Origin: a virus
Length of the DNA stretch: 22,154 nt
Virus record (IMG/VR): IMGVR_UViG_3300032265_000921
Coordinates: 1-22,154 of that record
Strand: one strand, 5' to 3'
Below, piece after piece: positions 12,404-19,303 of the stretch (position 1 is its first letter; every line of letters starts with the position of its first letter). The notes beneath the pieces are model-generated. The model was not told where the DNA came from. It saw only the letters and a list, made by a program, of their open reading frames with translations, and made no database searches. A program made the translations under genes and the position numbers.

Positions 12404-13512
12404 TGACTGATAACTACACCTATATTGCTCTAGATGTTGATTTAACGTATGTAACGTTAAAAACTCTTTTGGCGTCTCCAAGTTTAGATGCGTCAACGCA
12501 ATATCAGCTTTTAGTGGCAGCCGCTATTACGGGTCATTTTGTTAGTTTTCTTACGTTTGCAGATTCATTTGGCCAAACGGATACGAAAACAATTAATGTT
12601 GGCAAGCGTTTGTTGGATTCTACTGGACAAGTAGATACGAAAACAATTAATGTTGGTAAGCGTTTGTTGGATTCCACTGGGCAAACGGACGTTAAAGCTG
12701 TTAACTTTGGAAAATTTAGATCGGATTCAAGTACTCCATCAGATACCAAAGCTGTTAACTTTGGTAAAACCAGATCAGATTCTAGTACGCCACTAGATAT
12801 TAAAACTATTAGTTTTGGTAAAGCGCAAGCTGATTCAAGTACTCCATCAGATACCAAAGCTGTTAACTTTGGAAAATTTAGATCGGATTCAAGCACTCCA
12901 ACAGATACTAAAACTGTTAGTTTTGGTAAAGCACAAACTGATTCAGTAACAGAATCGGATATTGTAAGTAAAAATCTTACTAAATCCCTATCTCATGTGG
13001 TTTACCCTTATGATGATTTAAATAGCACGATTATTGGGGATTTAGAACACATGCAATTTACGAAAGTAATTAGCAATGCTGTTGCCCCAACCGATACCTT
13101 TACTAGAGTTGTTGGGTTTGTTAGATCATATTCTGATTCAACTACCCCTAGCGAAAACAAACAAATTTTGTTTAGTAAAGCACTGTTTGATACTGTTACA
13201 GTAACTGATTCTTCATCTATTGCAAATACAAAAGTAACAAATGTTGGAGACTCATCAACGCTTTCAGATGTTTATCTAAAAACTTTTGGAAAAACATTAG
13301 CGGAGACTATTAGCACAAGTGATCTAAAAACAATTTCATTTTTTCGTAATTTAAATGATTCGGCTATGCCAACAGATTCCAAAACAAATTCGTTTGGAAA
13401 AAAACTAAATGACACCACAATCACATCGGATTCTGGTACATTATTTAGTCAAGGGTACTGCGACATCACGTATTTCGCAGAAGATTACGTCGGTTATTCC
13501 AGAACTTTTTAA
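12403..13512 (+). CDS. Tail protein with 18-residue tandem repeats
   Basis: A 369-residue protein with a short N-terminal head (residues 1-52, MTDNYTYIALDVDLTYVTLKTLLASP...) followed by repeats. Seven units of exactly 18 residues span 54-179 with consensus D-S-S-T-P-S-D-T-K-A-V-N-F-G-K-x-R-S. A diverged eighth unit (180-197) and further degenerate units follow, with D-S and S-F/N-F-G-K spacing, up to about residue 350. The pattern resembles the widespread phage 'DS..SD....F.K' repeat, probably a beta-helix or stacked-strand shaft. The C-terminus (CDITYFAEDYVGYSRTF) is aromatic. The start is a TAATG overlap with the previous gene. It is likely a fibre or whisker shaft; the assignment is structural inference. 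Confidence 0.75.
   Translation: MTDNYTYIALDVDLTYVTLKTLLASPSLDASTQYQLLVAAAITGHFVSFLTFADSFGQTDTKTINVGKRLLDSTGQVDTKTINVGKRLLDSTGQTDVKAVNFGKFRSDSSTPSDTKAVNFGKTRSDSSTPLDIKTISFGKAQADSSTPSDTKAVNFGKFRSDSSTPTDTKTVSFGKAQTDSVTESDIVSKNLTKSLSHVVYPYDDLNSTIIGDLEHMQFTKVISNAVAPTDTFTRVVGFVRSYSDSTTPSENKQILFSKALFDTVTVTDSSSIANTKVTNVGDSSTLSDVYLKTFGKTLAETISTSDLKTISFFRNLNDSAMPTDSKTNSFGKKLNDTTITSDSGTLFSQGYCDITYFAEDYVGYSRTF
12562..12993 (+). repeat. 54-bp in-frame tandem repeats
   Basis: Eight units of 54 bp encode the 18-residue repeats. Some are nearly identical: 12724-12764 and 12832-12872 share 41 identical bases. A 38-bp stretch starting at 12694 repeats three units later at 12856. The pattern shows recent duplication of two- or three-unit blocks rather than uniform decay. 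Confidence 0.9.
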
Positions 13513-13521
13513 GGAAACATC

Positions 13522-13968
13522 ATGATTGAAGATTTTATCAATGCAACGGGTAAGTTAAATATTCAGGTTATTGATCCGAATGGTAATGTAAAGCAAGAGC
13601 AAACTGTTGATAACCTAGTTGTTACAACTGGAAAAGTATTTATTGCTTCTCGGATGGCAGGTACAACTTCTGCTGTTATGAGCCATATGGCGATTGGTAC
13701 AGGCACTACCGCTGCGGCTGTAGGTGATACAGCTTTGCAAACGCAATCAGCTATTGTTTCTTTGACTTCGACAACTCCCAGTTCAAACACCGTTGTTTAT
13801 GTTGGTACATTTCCAGCAGGAACCCCAGCAAGTTTGACAGCAATTACTGAAGCTGGAATTTTTAACGCATCTAGTTCTGGAACTATGCTTTGTCATACAA
13901 TTTTTTCTGCTGTCAATAAAGATACTGGCGATACAATGGCAATTACTTGGACAATTACTTTGTCATAA
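13522..13968 (+). CDS. Tail-associated structural protein
   Basis: A 148-residue beta-rich protein with good AAGGAAA spacing to its ATG. The phrase MSHMAIGTGTTAAAVGDTALQT (about residues 53-74) is a familiar signature in a widespread family of phage tail structural proteins. These often have an N-terminal 'LNIQVIDPNGNVKQEQTVDNLVVTTGKVFIASRM' domain and a C-terminal strand array ending in TWTITLS. Its role may be a fibre-attachment or baseplate layer. It sits between the repeat protein and the modular fibre. The family similarity is remembered, and the function is inferred from context. Confidence 0.75.
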   Translation: MIEDFINATGKLNIQVIDPNGNVKQEQTVDNLVVTTGKVFIASRMAGTTSAVMSHMAIGTGTTAAAVGDTALQTQSAIVSLTSTTPSSNTVVYVGTFPAGTPASLTAITEAGIFNASSSGTMLCHTIFSAVNKDTGDTMAITWTITLS

Positions 13969-13971
13969 TCT

Positions 13972-15306
13972 ATGAGCACAATTGTTACCCGTTCTGGTAA
14001 AGGTTCTCCTCTAACAAATACGGAGGTAGATACCAATTTTACAAACTTGAATACTGATAAGGTTCAAGTGACGGGTAGCCCTACGACTGGCCAAGCAATT
14101 ATTTGGAACGGTACTGCGTGGGTTCCTGGGGCTAGTGCAACATATCCTAGTGCAGGAATTGCGAACTCTACAGGTACAGCATGGGGAACTTCTTACGGAA
14201 CTTCAGGAGCGACCTCGGTTGTTCTTAGAGACGCTAATGTTAACGCGTCGGCAAATACATTTTTTTCTGGGTTTAGTAATGTTGCTGCTGCTGGAACTAC
14301 GACTGCTTTAACTGTTAGCTCAGTTTATAACTGGGTTGTCACTGGTTCTGGTGGGCAAACGTATCAGTTGCCTGATGCCACTACTCTACCTAATGGTGCA
14401 ATTTATACCTTCAACAATAACCAAAGTTCAGGAACAATTGTTGTAAAGAACAATTCATCAACTACGATTGCAACCATTCAATCAGGTGGTTTTGTTGAAG
14501 TTCTTTTGTTGTCAAATGCAACCGCTGCGGGTTCTTGGGACACGCATAATCAAGCTCCTTCAAACGTTAGTTGGTCAACCAATACATTTGATTACGCAGG
14601 GTCTATTACTTCTGCAACATGGAATGGAACGGCTGTAGCAATCAATCGAGGTGGTACAGGCCAAGCAACTGCTACGGCTGCATTCAATGCTCTTGCACCA
14701 ACCCAAACGTCAAACTCAGGTAAATTTTTAACAACCGACGGAACCAATACATCTTGGGCAACCGTTACAGCTGGTGTATCTCAGATTGCTGCTGGATCAA
14801 ATGTAACAATATCGCCAACAGGCGGAACAGGTGTTGTAACTATTAACGCGGCTGCAACCACAGGTGCATACACAAGAACAGCGTTTACAGCGACTTCAGG
14901 TCAAACTTCATTTACAGTGACTTATACGGCAGGGTATGTTGAGGTCTTTTTAAATGGTGTTTTACTTAATGCAACGGATTACACAGCCACTAGCGGAACC
15001 GCAATTGTTCTTAGTACAAGTGCAACAACAGGTGATATTGTTGAAGTCATTGCTTACAACGCAATAGCGTTAGGTACTCTTGTTTCCACTGGTGTTCTTG
15101 GTGGAACGGCGGGTCAAGTTTTGACTTCCAATGGAACAAATAGTTATTGGGCAACATCAAGTGGTGGCGGCCCAATTGATCTAAATGCTACAACAATTTC
15201 AAGTGCAACTTCTTTAAGTAGCGGGCAAAATGGTTTGAGCGTTGGCCCAATGACTGTAACTGGGTCAGTAACTGTACCAGCAGGTCAGCGCTGGGTCATT
15301 TTATAA
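13972..15306 (+). CDS. Modular tail fibre protein
   Basis: A 444-residue protein built from recognisable phage fibre modules. The N-terminus MSTIVTRSGKGSPLTNTEVDTNFTNLNTDK is a common attachment motif. A strand repeat follows, containing GGTGQATATAAFNALAPTQTSNSGKFLTTDGTNTSWATV (about 224-262). Next is a domain of the form AFTATSGQTSFTVTYTAGYVEVFLNGVLLNATDYTATSGTAIVLS (about 303-347), also found in many fibres. It ends in GPMTVTGSVTVPAGQRWVIL. Such proteins form trimers that project from the tail and bind host surfaces. No clear ribosome site precedes the ATG, which begins three bases after the previous stop, so reinitiation is likely. Confidence 0.85.
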   Translation: MSTIVTRSGKGSPLTNTEVDTNFTNLNTDKVQVTGSPTTGQAIIWNGTAWVPGASATYPSAGIANSTGTAWGTSYGTSGATSVVLRDANVNASANTFFSGFSNVAAAGTTTALTVSSVYNWVVTGSGGQTYQLPDATTLPNGAIYTFNNNQSSGTIVVKNNSSTTIATIQSGGFVEVLLLSNATAAGSWDTHNQAPSNVSWSTNTFDYAGSITSATWNGTAVAINRGGTGQATATAAFNALAPTQTSNSGKFLTTDGTNTSWATVTAGVSQIAAGSNVTISPTGGTGVVTINAAATTGAYTRTAFTATSGQTSFTVTYTAGYVEVFLNGVLLNATDYTATSGTAIVLSTSATTGDIVEVIAYNAIALGTLVSTGVLGGTAGQVLTSNGTNSYWATSSGGGPIDLNATTISSATSLSSGQNGLSVGPMTVTGSVTVPAGQRWVIL

Positions 15307-15315
15307 GGATCAAAA

Positions 15316-15525
15316 ATGAGTATTATCGTAGACGGCACAAATGGACTTGTGCTTCCCAGTTGGACAACAGCAACTCGACCTGGCTCACCCACAGTGGGGC
15401 AGATGGGCTACAATTCAACAACAGGACAAATTGATCAGTACACTGCTTCTGGGTGGACATCAATTGCGACTTCAGCAGGTCTTTCAACAGGCAAGGCAAT
15501 TGCAATGGCAATAGTTTTCTCTTAA
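15316..15525 (+). CDS. Small fibre-related protein
   Basis: A 69-residue protein (MSIIVDGTNGLVLPSWTTATRPGSPTVGQMGYNSTTGQIDQYTASGWTSI...). It carries the MGYNSTTGQIDQY-W motif found at the junctions of phage fibre domains, here as a stand-alone gene. AAGGAT lies six bases before the ATG. It may be a fibre cap, an adaptor or a leftover domain of a larger fibre. The tail SAGLSTGKAIAMAIVFS is hydrophobic at the end. Confidence 0.75.
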   Translation: MSIIVDGTNGLVLPSWTTATRPGSPTVGQMGYNSTTGQIDQYTASGWTSIATSAGLSTGKAIAMAIVFS

Positions 15526-15539
15526 TTAGGAGTATTTAA

Positions 15540-15968
15540 ATGGCAACCCCATCACAAAATCCAAATATCGTTAATGTAACGGTAATTAAAGGTAACACGG
15601 CCTATATTGTTTCGTCTGGAACAACTGCAACAACCAACTGGACTTGCGACGGAGCATCTGGAGGTGCTACTTCGCTGACTGGTTTGACGCCTGCAACTGC
15701 GACAGTCAATAAAATTGACAACCTCGTTGTAACTAATACATCATCATCTGCTGTTGCTTGTACTGTTGCAATTTCAAACAACTCGACTTTTGCGTCTGGC
15801 ACTGCTTACCCAATTGTTTCTGCTGTTTCAATTCCACCAAATGCTTCGTTGATCGTTACGGACAAGACCACTGGTTTTTATCTAACAGAAAATCAATCAA
15901 TTGGTTTAACATCTGGAACAACAGGTGGTGTTTTAACAGCAATCGCATCATTTGAATCTATTACCTGA
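15540..15968 (+). CDS. Small beta-rich tail protein
   Basis: A 142-residue Thr-, Ser- and Val-rich protein with predicted beta-sandwich character (IVNVTVIKGNTAYIVSSGTTATTNWTCDGASGG; later AYPIVSAVSIPPNASLIVTDKTTGFYLTENQSIGLTSG). TAGGAG is eight bases before the ATG. The middle segment (KIDNLVVTNTSSSAVACTVAISNNSTF) resembles immunoglobulin-like or decoration domains of phages. Its place in the fibre operon suggests a tail-tip or attachment subunit. I do not recognise a specific family. Confidence 0.7.
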   Translation: MATPSQNPNIVNVTVIKGNTAYIVSSGTTATTNWTCDGASGGATSLTGLTPATATVNKIDNLVVTNTSSSAVACTVAISNNSTFASGTAYPIVSAVSIPPNASLIVTDKTTGFYLTENQSIGLTSGTTGGVLTAIASFESIT

Positions 15969-15980
15969 TAGGAGACTTTC

Positions 15981-16883
15981 ATGTCTCAAAGATATACAGG
16001 CGGGGCTCTTTCCGTTGGTTTAACTGGCATCAATTCACCTGTATTAACGGTGGAGTATCTTGTTATTGCGGGCGGTGGCGGTGGCGGTGGCATTTCAGTT
16101 GGTAACTACCCTTCTGGCGGCGGAGGAGCTGGCGGCTTGTTAACGGCAACAGGATATTCCGTCACTGCTGGGTCTTCTATCACAGTTACCATAGGCGCTG
16201 GAGGTAGCGGCGGTGCCGCTGTTACAAATGGAACATCAGGTTCTTCTTCTGTTTTTGGTTCTATTAGCCCTACAGGAGGGGGAGGAGGCGGTGGTGGTAA
16301 TTCTTCTTCTGCTGTTAATGGTTTATCTGGTGGTTCTGGTGGTGGAGGCAATGGCGCGGCGGGAGCAGGTGGTTCTGCATCACCAAGTGGTCAAGGATAT
16401 GCTGGAGGAACAAACTCAGTAGTAAACGGCGGCCCTCAATATAGTGGTGCGGGTGGGGGCGGTTCGGGTTCAATTGGCCTTGCTGGAACAAATAATTTTG
16501 GAGGTAATGGTGGTACTGGAACAGTATCTTTAATTACTGGAACCCCCATTCAATACGCTGGTGGAGGCGGTGGAGGAGCTTACACAACTGCTGCAGCGAA
16601 CGTCAATGCTTACGGTATAGCCATTTCTACCGCAGGTAATGGAGCACAACTTTCTACAGGTGTGAGCGCTTTAGCAAATTATGGTGGAGGAGGTGGAGGA
16701 ACTGGATCTGCATCTGGACTTTTCTCGCCTCTTTATGGTGGCAACGGTGGTTCTGGCATCGTAGTGATCCGTTATCCATCTTATTTAGCGCAAGCATCAA
16801 GCACAACAGGTTCTCCTGAAATGTACGTTGTCAACGGATGGCGTGTGTACAAGTTTATTGCCTCTGGCACTATTACATTCTGA
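15981..16883 (+). CDS. Glycine-rich (polyglycine) tail adhesin 1
   Basis: A 300-residue protein: a short N-terminus (MSQRYTGGALSVGLTGINSPVL), then VEYLVIAGGGGGGG, which opens a glycine-rich domain with many Gly2-7 runs (about 30-255). The close is IVVIRYPSYLAQASSTTGSPEMYVVNGWRVYKFIASGTITF. The pattern matches the glycine-rich domain of phage adhesins. In the best known example, phage S16 gp38, polyglycine II helices stack into a sandwich and the loops between them bind the host receptor. TAGGAG precedes the start. The loops are the likely variable, receptor-facing part. A structure prediction would test the PGII fold. Confidence 0.8.
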   Translation: MSQRYTGGALSVGLTGINSPVLTVEYLVIAGGGGGGGISVGNYPSGGGGAGGLLTATGYSVTAGSSITVTIGAGGSGGAAVTNGTSGSSSVFGSISPTGGGGGGGGNSSSAVNGLSGGSGGGGNGAAGAGGSASPSGQGYAGGTNSVVNGGPQYSGAGGGGSGSIGLAGTNNFGGNGGTGTVSLITGTPIQYAGGGGGGAYTTAAANVNAYGIAISTAGNGAQLSTGVSALANYGGGGGGTGSASGLFSPLYGGNGGSGIVVIRYPSYLAQASSTTGSPEMYVVNGWRVYKFIASGTITF

Positions 16884-16889
16884 GGTTCT

Positions 16890-17726
16890 ATGGCAAACGG
16901 TTTATTTAATCTTAAACAAGTTATCCAAGCGGTTCAGCAAGGTGGTTGGCCTGCTCAAAAAACGCCAATGGTGGAGTATCTTGTTGTTGCTGGTGGTGGC
17001 GGTGGCGGATCATATTCTGGATCGGGAGCAGGTGGTTTACTGCAAGGGGTTCTTTCTGTATTAAATGGTCAAACACTTTTAGTTACTGTTGGTGGTGGAG
17101 GCGCATCAACTACTGTTGGAGGAAATTCTATTTTTTCTTCAATCACAACTACTGGTGGCGGGACTAGAAGTAGTGTAGATGGTGGTTCTGGTTCTGGTGG
17201 ATGGAATGGGCCGTCTTCAAACACTATTGGTCTTGCTGGACGAGGAATTTTTGGGCAAGGGAATGATGGAGGATATGGCCGTGATGTAGGCGCTGCTTAC
17301 TTTGGCGGAGGTGGTGGTGGTGCTGGCACACAAGGTCTCCCCGCCACTAGCAATTCTTGTGGCAATGGCGGCGCTGGTATCTCTTCGGCCCTTTCAGGAA
17401 CAGTAACCGCATATGCGGGTGGTGGTGGTGGTGGTCAAGCCTATGGCGGTAGTCCTGGTGCTGGAGGTGTAGGCGGTGGCGGTGCTGGAGGTGATAGCGG
17501 TTCAACTTATAACGGTTATGCAGGTACAGCAAATACAGGCGGTGGGGGCGGTGCAGGTTCCTACGGCCCACCTGGTGGAAGTGGCGGAGCAGGCGGCTCT
17601 GGCGTTGTTATCATTCGCTATCCAACCGCATATGCTGATGCCATAACCGTAACCACTGGAACAAAAACTACAGCAAATGGGTATACAATTTATACTTTCC
17701 TTGCCTCTGGAACAATCACCTTTTAA
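16890..17726 (+). CDS. Glycine-rich tail adhesin 2
   Basis: A 278-residue paralog of the previous gene, six bases after it, with GAGG before the ATG. The N-terminus differs (MANGLFNLKQVIQAVQQGGWPAQKT). It resembles the N-terminus of the fourth adhesin (LSQVSQAVKAGLW) rather than that of the first. The glycine domain runs from MVEYLVVAGGGGGG (about 30) to GVVIIRYPTAYADAITVTTG and ends KTTANGYTIYTFLASGTITF, the same closing motif as its neighbours. It would act as another receptor-binding tip or an alternative tip. Different N-terminal anchors with a shared glycine body suggest attachment at different sites. Confidence 0.8.
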   Translation: MANGLFNLKQVIQAVQQGGWPAQKTPMVEYLVVAGGGGGGSYSGSGAGGLLQGVLSVLNGQTLLVTVGGGGASTTVGGNSIFSSITTTGGGTRSSVDGGSGSGGWNGPSSNTIGLAGRGIFGQGNDGGYGRDVGAAYFGGGGGGAGTQGLPATSNSCGNGGAGISSALSGTVTAYAGGGGGGQAYGGSPGAGGVGGGGAGGDSGSTYNGYAGTANTGGGGGAGSYGPPGGSGGAGGSGVVIIRYPTAYADAITVTTGTKTTANGYTIYTFLASGTITF

Positions 17727-17735
17727 GGAATAAAA

Positions 17736-18923
17736 ATGAGTAATAGATTAGGTGGTTTTATTGCAGGGCAGAACATCAGCGTGGCAATTGGCACGTTCAC
17801 GGCTGTAACTTCACCAACTTTTACTTTTGCTTCAACACAAGCAACACCCTCTGTGGGTCAGGCTGTGCAGTTTACAACCACAGGCACTTTGCCAACTGGT
17901 TTGTCTATAAACACAAATTACTATGTCATCAGCACAAGTACAAACACTTGCCAATTTTCTACAACGCTTGGTGGTTCTGCGATCACATTTACAAACAGTT
18001 CAGGCTCAGGTACTCATACTGCTGTAACCCAACGCGCATTCAATCTTTATGCTGGCGCTCCTGATACCGTTGAATATTTGATCGTGGCTGGTGGCGGATC
18101 AAGTTCTGGAATTAATAACAACAACAATGGAAATGGCGGGGGTGGTGCTGGAGGACTTTTAACTGCAATAGGTTATGCGGTTACTCCTGGGTCTGCTATT
18201 ACAGTTACCGTTGGCGCTGGCGGAGCCGCTGGAGGAACTAATGCGATTGGAAACAACGGTGGCAATTCAGTTTTTGGGTCTATAACCGCAACAGGCGGAG
18301 GCTATGGTGGAAATGGTACTACAGGCAACGGAGGCAATGGTGGTTCTGGTGGAGGTAGTTACGCTTTACAAGCTGGTGCTGGCCTAGGTACATCTGGTCA
18401 AGGAAATAATGGTGGAAATTCATATCAAAATGGATCAGGCGGTGGAGGTGGAGGAGGCGCTGGTTCAGCAGGAAATAGTTATATTTCGTCTATTTCTTTT
18501 TCTCTTGGAGGAAATGGCGGAACTGGAATATGTTCTACCATTACAGGAACTCGACAATTTTACGCTGGAGGAGGTGCTGGAGGAGTCGTTTCTTATCCTT
18601 ACTCTAATGACTATGATTATAATGCTGTTTCTTTAGGAGGAGCTGGTGGTGGCGGAAATAGCGGAGGTGCATCAAGTGGGAGTCAAGCAATTTATTACCC
18701 GCAAAATGGAAAATCAAATACTGGTGGGGGTGCTGGGGCACCAGGAGGTTCTAACAGTTCTTCATACACAAATTATGGTGCTAGTGGAGGTTCAGGAATT
18801 GTAATCATTCGTTACCCACAAATTAATTCAGCACCAGCTTTAGTAACAGGTTCACCTCAAGTAAGTTATGCCGATGGCTATCAAATTTACACTTGGACAT
18901 CTTCTGGCTCAATTACCTTTTAA
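17736..18923 (+). CDS. Glycine-rich tail adhesin 3 with an inserted N-terminal domain
   Basis: A 395-residue member of the array with AAGGAAT before the ATG. After a short start (MSNRLGGFIAGQNISV) it carries a beta domain at about 28-97 (TFTFASTQATPSVGQAVQFTTTGTLPTGLSINTNYYVISTSTNTCQFSTTLGGSAITFTNSSGSGTHTAV). This kind of domain recurs in other phage structural proteins, and its siblings here lack it. The glycine region runs from VEYLIVAGGG (about 112) to IVIIRYPQINSAPALVTG and ends in ADGYQIYTWTSSGSITF. The extra domain may lengthen or anchor the fibre. Confidence 0.8.
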   Translation: MSNRLGGFIAGQNISVAIGTFTAVTSPTFTFASTQATPSVGQAVQFTTTGTLPTGLSINTNYYVISTSTNTCQFSTTLGGSAITFTNSSGSGTHTAVTQRAFNLYAGAPDTVEYLIVAGGGSSSGINNNNNGNGGGGAGGLLTAIGYAVTPGSAITVTVGAGGAAGGTNAIGNNGGNSVFGSITATGGGYGGNGTTGNGGNGGSGGGSYALQAGAGLGTSGQGNNGGNSYQNGSGGGGGGGAGSAGNSYISSISFSLGGNGGTGICSTITGTRQFYAGGGAGGVVSYPYSNDYDYNAVSLGGAGGGGNSGGASSGSQAIYYPQNGKSNTGGGAGAPGGSNSSSYTNYGASGGSGIVIIRYPQINSAPALVTGSPQVSYADGYQIYTWTSSGSITF

Positions 18924-18932
18924 GGAGAAATC

Positions 18933-19298
18933 ATGGCACATTTTGCAAAAGTAGAAAACGGTGTAGTGACGCAAGTCATTGTTATCGAAAAAGAAGTTCT
19001 TGACCTTGGTCACTGGGGTGATCCAACGTCTTGGGTTCAGACTTCATACAACACCTTTGGTGGGGTTCATTCGCAAGGTGGCACACCATTGCGTAAAAAC
19101 TATGCTGGTATTGGTTACACATACGATTCCCAACGTGATGCGTTTATTCCTCCTAAGCCTCATGCTTCATGGGTTTTAAACGAAGATACCTGTCATTGGG
19201 GCGCACCTACACCAATGCCAACAGACGGCAAGCGTTATGATTGGGATGAAGCTACAATCACTTGGAAAGAATTAGCAGAAACTACAAATCAGGCGTAA
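18933..19298 (+). CDS. Conserved phage structural protein (MAHFAKV family)
   Basis: A 121-residue protein, MAHFAKVENGVVTQVIVIEKEVLDLGHWGD..., with AAGGAGA seven bases before the ATG. The phrases VQTSYNTFGGVH, LRKNYAGIGYTYDSQRDAFIPPKPHASWVLNEDTCHWGAPTPMPTDGKRYDWDEAT are highly typical of a family kept in many marine and freshwater phages, usually near tail genes. The aromatic residues Tyr and Trp are strongly conserved in recollection. It separates the third and fourth glycine adhesins and may be a shared tail-tip part. The biochemical role of the family is not established to my knowledge. Confidence 0.88.
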   Translation: MAHFAKVENGVVTQVIVIEKEVLDLGHWGDPTSWVQTSYNTFGGVHSQGGTPLRKNYAGIGYTYDSQRDAFIPPKPHASWVLNEDTCHWGAPTPMPTDGKRYDWDEATITWKELAETTNQA

Positions 19299-19303
19299 AC
19301 ATC

